DNA from: Bacillota bacterium
GTDB lineage: Bacteria; Bacillota; Negativicutes; DSM-13327
DNA: 59,862 nt
Reading direction: 5' to 3'
Assembly (NCBI GenBank): GCA_017889585.1
Contig: JAGFZX010000038.1
Coordinates: 1 to 59,862, forward strand
The position numbers and the translations under genes were made by a program. The notes under the pieces are model-generated. The model saw only the letters and a list, made by a program, of their open reading frames with translations. It was not told the DNA's origin and searched no databases. This document shows positions 52,918 through 59,862 of this stretch, in pieces (positions within the stretch are counted from its first letter, which is position 1; every line of letters starts with the position of its first letter).

Positions 52918-54132
52918 CTACATTTCATGGTTATCCACTAAATCTGCCGATTGCGGAAAACGAGTTATACACATCGTACTTTCCTCACTTCTTACGAATT
53001 CAATTGTAGCCCGATGGCGATGTACAATGCTATAACACACCGCGAGCCCAAGTCCCGTTCCCATTTCTTTCGTTGTAAAGAATGGTGTTCCAAGATTGTG
53101 AAGTATGTCAGGGTCAATTCCCATACCCTGGTCAATAATTAATAGCCTGGTATCATTCTCTTCTACATCTGTTTTAATAAACAAGCAGCCTCCAGAAGTC
53201 ATTGCTTCTAAGCCATTTTGAGTAATATTCATTATTAACTGCTGTATTTCTTTCTCGTCAATATAGATCTCCGGGATGTCCTTTAAATCAAACTGTACTG
53301 ATAATCCACGAAGGAGAGCATTCGACTGAATCAATGGCTTCAATTTTTCGATAAGACTATTCAGGTTGCACTTCTTCTTTTTTACGATCTTGTTATGGGC
53401 CAATGAAAGAAATTCAGTAATAATGCTATTTGCTCGGTCCAACTCATCAATCAATAATTGAAATTGAGATGCAAGAGGCAAAAACTCCTTTTTTCGAGAA
53501 AAAAACTGCAAATAGCCTCTAACAGTGGTCATCGGGTTCCGAATCTCATGGCCAATAGAGGCTGCCATTTGTCCTACAATTTTTAGTCGGTCTAGTCTAG
53601 CTACATTTAAATCAGCTTCCCTTTTAGATTGTTCTGCATGATACCAAACATCTCTCTCTGCAAGTCTTACAATACTAACAGAATGCCTATATAACCCTAT
53701 TCCTATGAATACACCAAGAATCGCAAAGAAAATAGCCAGCCGAGCCGTCTCTACAACTAGTTTTTCTATGCTTTCCTGAATCTCAATAAATCCGTAAACT
53801 TCATTGTTATACTTAATGGGATTACGAAATGAATGAATCATGTCAATTTCATCATTTAGGATTTCCTCAAATAAAAGGTTTTCATTTTTATCAACTACTT
53901 TAATAGACTTTATCCCTTTACGAAATTTAGAATCATCAGCTATTTTCATATATTTAGATATATTATAATACCATAAGTCAGGATTTTCCTTAACAGCTGA
54001 CTTTGCATTGTATGTAATCTCCATACTTCGTAATTCCGCTTGAGAGTAAAATTCCTTCCAGTTAATTATAAAATAGGAAATCGGCATAGTGAGGCTGATC
54101 ACCAATCCAATTAACATTGATAATATCTTCAT
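52918..54132 (-). CDS. membrane sensor histidine kinase
   Basis: 404 residues. Helix 1 (about 4-24) and helix 2 (about 131-148) enclose an outer domain of about 105 residues. A short linker leads to the transmitter with His195 in GHEIRNPMTTVRGYLQFF, then ELDRANSIITEFLSLAHNK, and an ATPase domain with DQGMGIDPD and GTGLGLA. The transmitter is nearly that of the other two kinases in the window. It lies 31 bases after the phosphate-binding-like lipoprotein gene, so the two probably form an operon. There is no response regulator or transporter gene nearby. The start has a weak ribosome site (ACGG). Confidence 0.9.
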   Translation of the reverse strand: MKILSMLIGLVISLTMPISYFIINWKEFYSQAELRSMEITYNAKSAVKENPDLWYYNISKYMKIADDSKFRKGIKSIKVVDKNENLLFEEILNDEIDMIHSFRNPIKYNNEVYGFIEIQESIEKLVVETARLAIFFAILGVFIGIGLYRHSVSIVRLAERDVWYHAEQSKREADLNVARLDRLKIVGQMAASIGHEIRNPMTTVRGYLQFFSRKKEFLPLASQFQLLIDELDRANSIITEFLSLAHNKIVKKKKCNLNSLIEKLKPLIQSNALLRGLSVQFDLKDIPEIYIDEKEIQQLIMNITQNGLEAMTSGGCLFIKTDVEENDTRLLIIDQGMGIDPDILHNLGTPFFTTKEMGTGLGLAVCYSIVHRHRATIEFVRSEESTMCITRFPQSADLVDNHEM

Positions 54133-54163
54133 CCGTTTTGCAAATTTGTCAGAAAAGTATAGT

Positions 54164-55039
54164 CTAGTTGATATAGCAATACCTCCCTAAGGGGACGGCC
54201 CCCCATTTCGTTAGCATCTGTTTACCTTCAGGTGAAAACACAAAATTAAGAAAGTTCTCACTTCGAATACTAAGCTGATCTTTATAAACGAACGTAAGAT
54301 CTTTGATTAGATTATAGTCACCGCTAAGGACATTCTCTTGGGTAGGCGATATGCCATTAACGTCCAATGCCTTAATAGAATTGACTGTTGCTATATCTGT
54401 AGTATTTACCACACCAAAAGAATTTTTGGTGTTTTGTAACGTACCAGTCATCCCACCATCACTATACAAAACTTCCCACCGGCGATCTGCATAGGACTCA
54501 AATAAAACTTTTTTATAGCCAGGTATTTGTTCATATAATACAATATTTGAACTATCCTTAGGTTCTCGGACAAAAACATATATCTTCGCGCCATTAGACC
54601 AAGTCGTCTTCAAGCCTTTAAGTATCTCTATTATCTCGGAAGTAGAAATTCTCGTATCAGGAACATCTCGGTGGACTCCAAATACAACTGCAACACGTGC
54701 ATAGGGCAATTCCTTCAAGCCAAATTCACGTTCTTCGGCAGTTAAAGGTCTCGAAGCGAGACCTAATTCTAAACGTCCCGACTTAATAGCGTTAATAGCT
54801 CCGTCGGTTCCAATACTTTCTAAAACTTCAACGTTTTCGCCTGTTTTAATACGATATCCCTCGACTAATTTCGAAGTAATTGGAATATTGCTTCCTGAAC
54901 CCGCAAGTATCAATTTATCTTCTACAATAGAACTTGGTGATGACTTAATGACTGCATTACTAGGTGCTTTTTCACTACATCCTGAAATAAGCAAAATTAT
55001 TAAAAACAACAAAACGATATTCAGATAGCCTCGAATCAA
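54164..55039 (-). CDS. PstS-like solute-binding lipoprotein paired with a kinase
   Basis: 291 residues. Lipoprotein signal with lipobox LISGC (Cys21). The mature part is a type 2 binding fold as in phosphate-binding proteins: LILAGSGSNIPITSKLVEGY, then ESIGTDGAINAIKSG, then LGLASRPLT. The TTG at 55039 is supported by GGAGGG six to seven bases upstream. No pst genes are present, and the next gene is a histidine kinase. The likely role is to present a ligand to that kinase; whether this is phosphate is unknown. Confidence 0.85.
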   Translation of the reverse strand: MIRGYLNIVLLFLIILLISGCSEKAPSNAVIKSSPSSIVEDKLILAGSGSNIPITSKLVEGYRIKTGENVEVLESIGTDGAINAIKSGRLELGLASRPLTAEEREFGLKELPYARVAVVFGVHRDVPDTRISTSEIIEILKGLKTTWSNGAKIYVFVREPKDSSNIVLYEQIPGYKKVLFESYADRRWEVLYSDGGMTGTLQNTKNSFGVVNTTDIATVNSIKALDVNGISPTQENVLSGDYNLIKDLTFVYKDQLSIRSENFLNFVFSPEGKQMLTKWGAVPLGRYCYIN

Positions 55040-55733
55040 GATATCCCTCCTTACTTAATACGCATTTTACTGCAATACAAATGTGAGTGTACTACACGTT
55101 AGCAATGCTTCTCGGAACACTTCTCAAGTTAAGAAATTCTACATATGTCTCGATACTTATATTCTTCTAAAACTACAAAATTCCTGCTTTTTTTCCAAAT
55201 TTTGTTCTTTTTTCGTGAACATTGTTATTAACAGTTCCCTCAATATCCATGCCAGTTGCAAACTCTAACTATAGGCAGCTATTTCTCCCATAGACACTGA
55301 CCGTTCTTTGTTGACTACAATACAGATTAATCCTCGCCAGTATCCTCAATACATTATTATTTTGAATTCGAAAAATAACATATATTTTGTAGAGAATGAG
55401 GGCAGTTACTCCCACGCCATGGAATTAAACAAAAAAGAAGCCCCAAGCCGCAAAGGGCTGAGGCCATTTTGCACCGTTAGAGATGGTGGCATCGTTTAAT
55501 ATCCAGTATGCCTAGACTCTTGATATTGCCATTTCACCTAGTAGTGGTATATTTCCCCCTTTAAATTGGCAAAATAATACTCTTAGGCAAATAGATACAA
55601 TACTCGTAGTGATATTTTATAAGACTGTCCGATATTAGCTCGACGCCTCTGCTGGCCCGGGCAGCTCAAAGCCTATTCTTATACCTATTCTATACCGTCA
55701 GTCTAATATATCACCGAAACCCTTGGGTGATTA
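55040..55733. other. 690-base gap with minus-strand terminator-like stem
   Basis: Must hold the promoter of the lipoprotein-kinase operon near its left end. A stem at 55431-55464 (AGCCC/GGGCT with CTTTTTTG after it on the minus strand) looks like a terminator, but no gene upstream on that strand is seen. A related GCTGAGGCCATTTT string resembles part of the terminator at 41580. Frames at 55083 and 55308 lack ribosome sites. Confidence 0.35.
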
Positions 55734-56101
55734 GTGATCGACAACGCAAGAATCATAGTTACTGATTCAAGTTTTACCACGGTCAAGTATTGGTTTCTCA
55801 TCGCCTTTATTGCAGTAACCTATATGGTGCGGTATAAACTGACTGACAAAGTCCCTTGGTGGCCCTGCTCTTAATTGACTCCTTTCTTGTCTCAATGAGA
55901 ATCATTATCGTTTTAGCAGGGGTAACGGCAGGACTTCGGTTTTACAAAATCCACGCTTTACCGTTAGGTCCAAGTACCTTTCTCTGCAACCTAACAATTA
56001 CCTCATTAACCTATATGCTGGTTCAGCAGTATAGTCCTAATTGGAGGCAATTTTTCATCTGGAATACGGTTGGAAGTGGATTTATCTACTTTATGATATG
56101 A
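55734..56101 (+). pseudogene. CBO0543-family membrane protein, frameshifted
   Basis: The frame from GTG 55734 (TVKYWFLIAFIAVTYMVRYK) stops at 55872. The protein goes on in another frame from about 55856 (LLIDSFLVSMRIIIVLAG, then LTYMLVQQYSPNWRQF) to the TGA at 56101. The TYMLVQQYSPNWRQF stretch matches IYMLVYQYFPLWPSY in the intact CBO0543-family protein at 57411. Besides the frameshift near 55860, the last two helices of the family are missing, so the gene is broken. Confidence 0.55.
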
Positions 56102-56126
56102 AAATATACAACTAGGAGCTGCTAAC

Positions 56127-56903
56127 ATGCCGAATGGTATCCCCCAGTCCCCAACACAACGTCGGCCTAAAGCTGTTGCATCATCAATAGCTACTAACTT
56201 TTTGCATCTGCGAAACCCCTTTACGGTTGCCTGGTGGTCAGCCGCGTTTCCAGGGTTTGGACATATCAGTCTAGGAAATTATGTGATCGGCTTTTTAATG
56301 TTTTCATGGGAAATGTTAGTCAATACACAAGCAAATCTCAATACTGCTATTGTATATAGTTTTACAGGTCACTTCGAAATGGCAAAAGAAATCGTGAATA
56401 TACGATGGCTACTCTTATATGCTCCAGTTTGGTGTTTTTGTATTTGGTCAAGTTATCGCTTGACGGTGGATTTAAATAAAAATTCTCTCTTGGCTGATCG
56501 ACATCATTCTCCCATCGATGCTACGAGCATGTCTTTTTTTGAAACGAACTCATTAGAAAAACGCATCCCTTGGATTAGCGTAGCGTGGACTATTTGTACC
56601 CCAGGTCTTGGCCATCTCTACTGCCACCGGATACCCACAGCTTTTTTTATATTAATTTGGTGGGTAGGGATATCCTATATGTCCCATTTGCTTCAGGCGA
56701 TTCAGTATACGGCTTTAGGTGATTTTGAGCAGACAAAAACAGTCTTAAACCTGGAATGGTTTCTTTATATGCCTTCAATACTGGGATTTGCGATATATGA
56801 TGCTTACGCTAACACTGTTGAGTATAATCGACTATTTGAAATGGAACAGGCTGCTTATTTAGCCAGGGAGTTTCAAGCCCCAGACTTTATAATGCCTGTA
56901 TAG
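56127..56903 (+). CDS. membrane protein with two internal repeats (PGxGH)
   Basis: 258 residues. Two halves align: PGFGHISLGNYVIGFLMFSW with later GHFEMAKEIVN, and PGLGHLYCHRIPTAFFILIW with later GDFEQTKTVLN. Each half has two or three membrane helices. AGGAG precedes the ATG. It heads a run of three plus-strand genes (56127, 56919, 57411) with gaps of 15 and 42 bases. No characterised family is recognised; the neighbours suggest a role in the spore or envelope (inference). Confidence 0.68.
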   Translation: MPNGIPQSPTQRRPKAVASSIATNFLHLRNPFTVAWWSAAFPGFGHISLGNYVIGFLMFSWEMLVNTQANLNTAIVYSFTGHFEMAKEIVNIRWLLLYAPVWCFCIWSSYRLTVDLNKNSLLADRHHSPIDATSMSFFETNSLEKRIPWISVAWTICTPGLGHLYCHRIPTAFFILIWWVGISYMSHLLQAIQYTALGDFEQTKTVLNLEWFLYMPSILGFAIYDAYANTVEYNRLFEMEQAAYLAREFQAPDFIMPV

Positions 56904-56918
56904 GAGGTGAATATAACT

Positions 56919-57368
56919 ATGCATGTCGTTGCGTCGTTTGAACATTCAAATTTCCTTGAGCTTGCGATCACTGATCTGATGCAAAAAGGCATAGAAGCGA
57001 ATCGAATATGCGCAATACCCTTGAATAAGATGAAAAAGGAAAGAAGACTCTTTGACACCCTCCACCGGGCTGATGGCCAAAGTATGTTTGACTTGCCCAC
57101 CATTTTGGCAACGATTTTTATGACCCTTGGCGTTATGTGGGGCTTTATGTGGGAGTGGGGTCCGATTATATGGGGGCTGTTGAGCTTCATTGGTGGAATA
57201 GTATTGGGACTGATCATAAAATACCTACTTTATAAAAAAGAGTTACAGAAAAATTTTCATTATAATACAGAGGTAGTGCTTATCGTACATTGTAAACCGA
57301 ATGAAGTAGAGGTTGTGGAAACTGTTCTATTTAACCATTTGGCTATTGGTATTGGCAGGAAGAACTGA
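56919..57368 (+). CDS. small membrane protein with ACT-like ends
   Basis: About 149 residues. The start at 56919 follows AGGAGGTGA. An N-terminal alpha/beta part (HVVASFEHSNFLELAITDLM) is followed by two membrane helices (ILATIFMTLGVMWGFMW; IIWGLLSFIGGIVLGLIIKY) and a second alpha/beta end (TEVVLIVHCKPNEVEVVETV). This is a domain split around a membrane hairpin. No family is recognised. It is co-transcribed with its neighbours. Confidence 0.65.
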   Translation: MHVVASFEHSNFLELAITDLMQKGIEANRICAIPLNKMKKERRLFDTLHRADGQSMFDLPTILATIFMTLGVMWGFMWEWGPIIWGLLSFIGGIVLGLIIKYLLYKKELQKNFHYNTEVVLIVHCKPNEVEVVETVLFNHLAIGIGRKN

Positions 57369-57410
57369 CCAGTAACTGAAATTCTCAGAAATTAGGAGTT
57401 GATACAACTT

Positions 57411-57971
57411 ATGTTACCCTTTCCCGAGTCAGCTTTCAAAATAGTTCAAGCACAGTCTGTTTTCACTGATATGAGAATGGAGCAATGGCTTCAGGACACC
57501 GTATTTACCTGGCAATGGTGGCTTCTTCTTGCATTGCTCATTGGACCTTGGATAGTGTGGGGAATTCTTGTCGATAAGAAACACTTTACAGCTATTATCT
57601 TGCTAGGTATGTTTGTTCTTGCGACCGCCTCTTGGATGGATGACCTAGGGAGCGATTTGATTCTGTGGTATTATCCATATAAGTTACTGCCCGTTTACCC
57701 CCAATTAGTTCCTATAAACTATGCAGTATTGCCAGTAATCTATATGCTAGTCTACCAATACTTTCCCCTGTGGCCTTCCTATATAAAGGCAATAGTTATC
57801 ATGACAGCAATCTTTGCTTTTGTTGCTGAACCAGCCCTAGATTATTTAGGCATGTATAAAATGCTAAAGTGGCAATATTACTACTCGGTTCCGATTTACC
57901 TGTTAATGGGTTTCAGTTTTAAGTGGCTAGTTGAAACAATTTTGGCAATAAATAAGAAATATAGCCAGTAA
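57411..57971 (+). CDS. CBO0543-family integral membrane protein
   Basis: About 186 residues with five membrane helices. Family features seen are IGPWIVWGILVDKKHFTAI, LILWYYPYKLLPVYPQLVP, LPVIYMLVYQYFPLWPSYI and EPALDYLGMYKMLKWQYYYS. The family is common in spore-forming Firmicutes and of unknown function. The ATG at 57411 is 12 bases after TAGGAG, slightly far; a TTG at 57399 would overlap that site. Last gene of the three-gene run. Confidence 0.85.
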   Translation: MLPFPESAFKIVQAQSVFTDMRMEQWLQDTVFTWQWWLLLALLIGPWIVWGILVDKKHFTAIILLGMFVLATASWMDDLGSDLILWYYPYKLLPVYPQLVPINYAVLPVIYMLVYQYFPLWPSYIKAIVIMTAIFAFVAEPALDYLGMYKMLKWQYYYSVPIYLLMGFSFKWLVETILAINKKYSQ

Positions 57972-58634
57972 TAATTGCCTATTCACTCTCTTGTTCCGGG
58001 ACTTCGATCAAAGTAGTTCTGGCTAATTTTATCCAAATAACTCACGGGCGTGAACTCACGGGGACAGTTCCGTTGAGTCATGACTGTATTATTATGTGAA
58101 CTTCATTATATGTGATTGACAATACTTTTTTAATAGTTAACATTCTTCACGCTTCCATTTAAAATTACAGTAATATCAGGTAGTACCTTTCACTCACCTG
58201 GACTAGAATCAAGTTCACCTACATTCCCATTAACATGTAAATATACGACCCAATTTGTATCTAGCAAGAACTCTAAGTGCATGACAACTACGATGCCAAA
58301 ATCATCACATATCCACCATCACAAAGATCTACATCCTTATTTTCTACATACTCTGTATCCAATATATTTACTGCATCCTAATCATATTGAAAACTTCAAT
58401 AGGGGGTCTCACCAGCAAAACGTACGCTAAGGAATTTTGAGATTGGAAGAGAGCCATATTCCTATACATTCAGTATTGGAATATGGCTCTTTCAATCTAC
58501 CCTTTTAAATAGTTAGGGCTTTATATTGATTCGTTGTATTGTTGAACTATTGTTCGGATAATACAACGAAAACAGTAATAGCTGGTCGTTTGTCTATTTT
58601 TGATACATAGTCTAAGGGGGCTGCTTAATCGCTG
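57972..58634. other. 660-base gap with GGGGACAG element
   Basis: Near 58040-58075 the strings TCACGGGCGTGA and ACTCACGGGGACAGTTCC form small hairpins; a similar GGGGACAG string lies at 39541. No gene with a ribosome site is seen. The strong hairpin at 58441 is listed separately. Confidence 0.35.
58441..58497. repeat. hairpin with AGAGCCATATTCC arms
   Basis: AGAGCCATATTCC (58450-58462) and GGAATATGGCTCT (58478-58490) pair perfectly, extended by GATTG/CAATC at the outside. There is no T run directly after it on either strand. It lies between convergent transcripts and may end both or be a mobile palindrome. Confidence 0.55.
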
Positions 58635-59027
58635 TTATTTATTATTGAGTAAGTCTGTACCATATGAGTTATCAATTGCGCAAAGCCAGCCATTATGTGA
58701 ATCTTTCTTGAATACATATGTTGCCCTTCTCTCCATAGAATATTCCGAATCCTTTATATCGGCTTCAAGGAACGTCTGAGAGATAACTAACGCGGTGTCT
58801 CCGGCTTCTAAAATAATCATTTCTCCCTGTGTTGGTACAATACTATTATTAAAAAATTTCGCAATTGCGATAAATGCTTTTTTGATTTCAGCTTTACCTC
58901 GTGCAATCATTCCCGGCTTTACAACTAGAATTGCATCATCAGTATAGTATTTCATCAGTGTATCAAAATCTTCTTGCTTTATTGCAAGGTCGCACTTTTT
59001 GATAAGCTCTTTTAATTCATGTTCCAT
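58635..59027 (-). CDS. NTF2-like (SnoaL/DUF4440) protein
   Basis: About 130 residues, from ATG 59027 which has GGGGAGGAA nine bases upstream. The fold pattern is [20 protein letters not shown], then [16 protein letters not shown], then [16 protein letters not shown] and a beta sheet ending [20 protein letters not shown]. This is the DUF4440/SnoaL-like family, with varied or unknown substrates. The reading frame is open upstream and runs on into an ABM-domain gene at 59028-59261, so a 208-residue joint protein can also be made. Confidence 0.8.
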   Translation of the reverse strand: MEHELKELIKKCDLAIKQEDFDTLMKYYTDDAILVVKPGMIARGKAEIKKAFIAIAKFFNNSIVPTQGEMIILEAGDTALVISQTFLEADIKDSEYSMERRATYVFKKDSHNGWLCAIDNSYGTDLLNNK

Positions 59028-59261
59028 AATAAATTCCTCCCCAAATAATAAATACTCCTTGTTTGATTCCCAATATGACACCGTTATGCCTATTCCGGCG
59101 GTATCCCTAACACTTTCCACCCCTAAAAAGCCTGGTTGATGAAATATTTTTTCAACCATTTCGTTAGCCATCTTTTCGTACCCATTATCACCTTCGGTTC
59201 TTACAGAAGTAAATATTACCGCATAGTAAGGCGGCTGAGGGGTTTTAGCTATTGCACTCAT
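59028..59261 (-). pseudogene. truncated ABM-domain (antibiotic biosynthesis monooxygenase-like) gene joined in frame to the NTF2-like gene
   Basis: The frame from ATG 59261 reads [20 protein letters not shown], then [13 protein letters not shown] and [11 protein letters not shown], the usual first two-thirds of an ABM domain of about 100 residues. The domain breaks off after SYWES, where the missing helix and strand should follow. The next residues ([12 protein letters not shown]) are translated from the leader and ribosome site of the NTF2-like gene. A deletion has apparently fused the two genes in frame. ABM-like activity is probably lost. Confidence 0.65.
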
Positions 59262-59306
59262 AGAATCACTCCTGTCATTTTATTTTATACTTTGTTACAA
59301 AAAAAC

Positions 59307-59729
59307 TCACTCAATAAATCCTTTTTCACGCATTATACTTTCATTATTAAATTTCGCCATTCCCGTAAGCATTCTATAGTAACCTATTTTACCATAAAAT
59401 GGTTCTTTTCCTGGGCTTGCATACAAGATAATGTTAATTTTCTGCAAATCTTTGTGAATTTCATCGACAATCAGTCTGCCAACTTTTTTTCCCTGATATG
59501 CAGGCAAAACAGCAATATCGTAGATTGCCGCCTGATATGCACCATCAGAAATCGCCCGGCCTACCCCAATCAATAAGTCATTGTCAAATACAAACACCTT
59601 ACAGTAGCTATTTTCAAAAGCTTTTCTCGTTAACTCTACAGGATGTATTGCTAGTCCTGCTTCCTGTAATACCCTACAAACCACCTGCCAATCAATATGT
59701 TCAACGTTTCTTTGAATTCGATATTGCAT
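59307..59729 (-). CDS. GNAT-family N-acetyltransferase
   Basis: 140 residues. The acetyl-CoA site is AIYDIAVLPAYQGKKVGRLI (Q/R-x-x-G-x-G/A variant), preceded by LLIGVGRAISDGAYQ and followed by IILYASPGKEPFYGKIGYYR. GAGGAGG precedes the ATG. The substrate is unknown; the shape is that of small GNAT proteins acting on amines. It lies upstream of the ABM/NTF2-like genes by about 45 bases and may be in the same transcript. Confidence 0.9.
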   Translation of the reverse strand: MQYRIQRNVEHIDWQVVCRVLQEAGLAIHPVELTRKAFENSYCKVFVFDNDLLIGVGRAISDGAYQAAIYDIAVLPAYQGKKVGRLIVDEIHKDLQKINIILYASPGKEPFYGKIGYYRMLTGMAKFNNESIMREKGFIE

Positions 59730-59774
59730 TTTTACCTCCTCTTAGTGCATCTGCAAATGATATTTGCCAGCTAA

Positions 59775-59861
59775 TTAGTGATCAGATTTAAGACCAGCAC
59801 CACACATAGGAATCAAACAATCCGATGTCTTGCCATTTAATTCACAATACTTTAAATAGGC
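59775..59861 (-). CDS. C-terminal end of a gene cut by the window edge
   Basis: A frame entering from the right edge reads KYCELNGKTSDCLIPMCGAG and ends LKSDH before TAA. The composition and cysteines look like real protein. Too little is present to name it. Confidence 0.35.
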   Translation of the reverse strand, partial: AYLKYCELNGKTSDCLIPMCGAGLKSDH

Positions 59862-59862
59862 T

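Noticed and set aside
55083-55499. Two short plus-strand frames in the gap before the CBO0543 block
   Set aside because: No ribosome sites; the second one runs through a terminator-like stem.

Overview
The window reads as chromosomal DNA of a low-GC, endospore-forming, diderm Firmicute of the Negativicutes (Sporomusaceae, Pelosinus-like). The evidence is indirect: Spo0E-type phosphatase relatives, sporulation-kinase-like sensors, small spore-type proteins (YmaF, YueI, CBO0543 families), strong AGGAGG ribosome sites, and remnants of outer-membrane beta-barrel proteins that end in an aromatic residue. No rRNA, tRNA, intact insertion sequence or CRISPR array was seen.

Layout. 0-2.8 kb: transposase tail, stand-alone YkuD transpeptidase, DMT exporter. 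9.3-1.8 kb (minus strand): an apparent eight-gene operon, livK-H-M-G-F, then a Cys/Met-metabolism PLP enzyme, dapF and a PF00882 (zinc phospholipase C-like) protein. 9.5-17.7 kb: small Spo0E-like gene, MFS exporter, phosphoesterase, an SsuABC-like ABC importer, queC-queD, YueI. 17.8-20.8 kb: a PocR/PAS kinase with three near-identical PAS repeats. 21.3-24.8 kb: methyltransferase, then several small Cys-, His- and Asp-rich proteins, one with a threefold NIFCND repeat. 25-28.5 kb: two tandem CoA-transferase paralogs. 28.7-35.4 kb: GlsB-like protein, a heme/flavin electron-transfer membrane protein, a symporter, a carbon monoxide dehydrogenase fragment, an HPP gene with an in-frame stop, and a divergent ferredoxin/Crp-Fnr pair. 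35.4-39.5 kb: Cache/PAS kinase divergent from an orphan Leu-binding-type protein. 40-45.7 kb: two metallo-beta-lactamase-fold proteins, Lrp regulator, CGGC protein, frameshifted MocR regulator. 45.7-52.2 kb: a graveyard of decayed genes (including a probable cas6e relic, a porin relic and an endolysin-like fragment) mixed with very small intact genes, one pair duplicated with its terminator. 52.3-59.9 kb: kinase plus phosphate-binding-like lipoprotein, a block of small membrane proteins with CBO0543-family members, an NTF2-like gene joined in frame to a truncated ABM-domain gene, and a GNAT acetyltransferase.

How it fits together. Three histidine kinases share an almost identical transmitter (GHE(V/I)RNPxTTVRGYLQ, then ELDRxNSIITEFLxL) of the kind used by Bacillus sporulation kinases. 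None has a response regulator beside it, each has a different sensory end (cytosolic PocR/PAS, extracytoplasmic Cache, membrane sensor with a binding protein), and two sit next to solute-binding proteins without permeases. With a Spo0E-like protein and a second broken copy nearby, this suggests (inference) several orphan inputs into one phosphorelay. No complete unknown defence or biosynthetic system is visible. The most unusual items are the binding-protein/kinase pairs, the small Cys/His/Asp-rich protein cluster, the gene joining at 58.6-59.3 kb, and the many identifiable gene relics.
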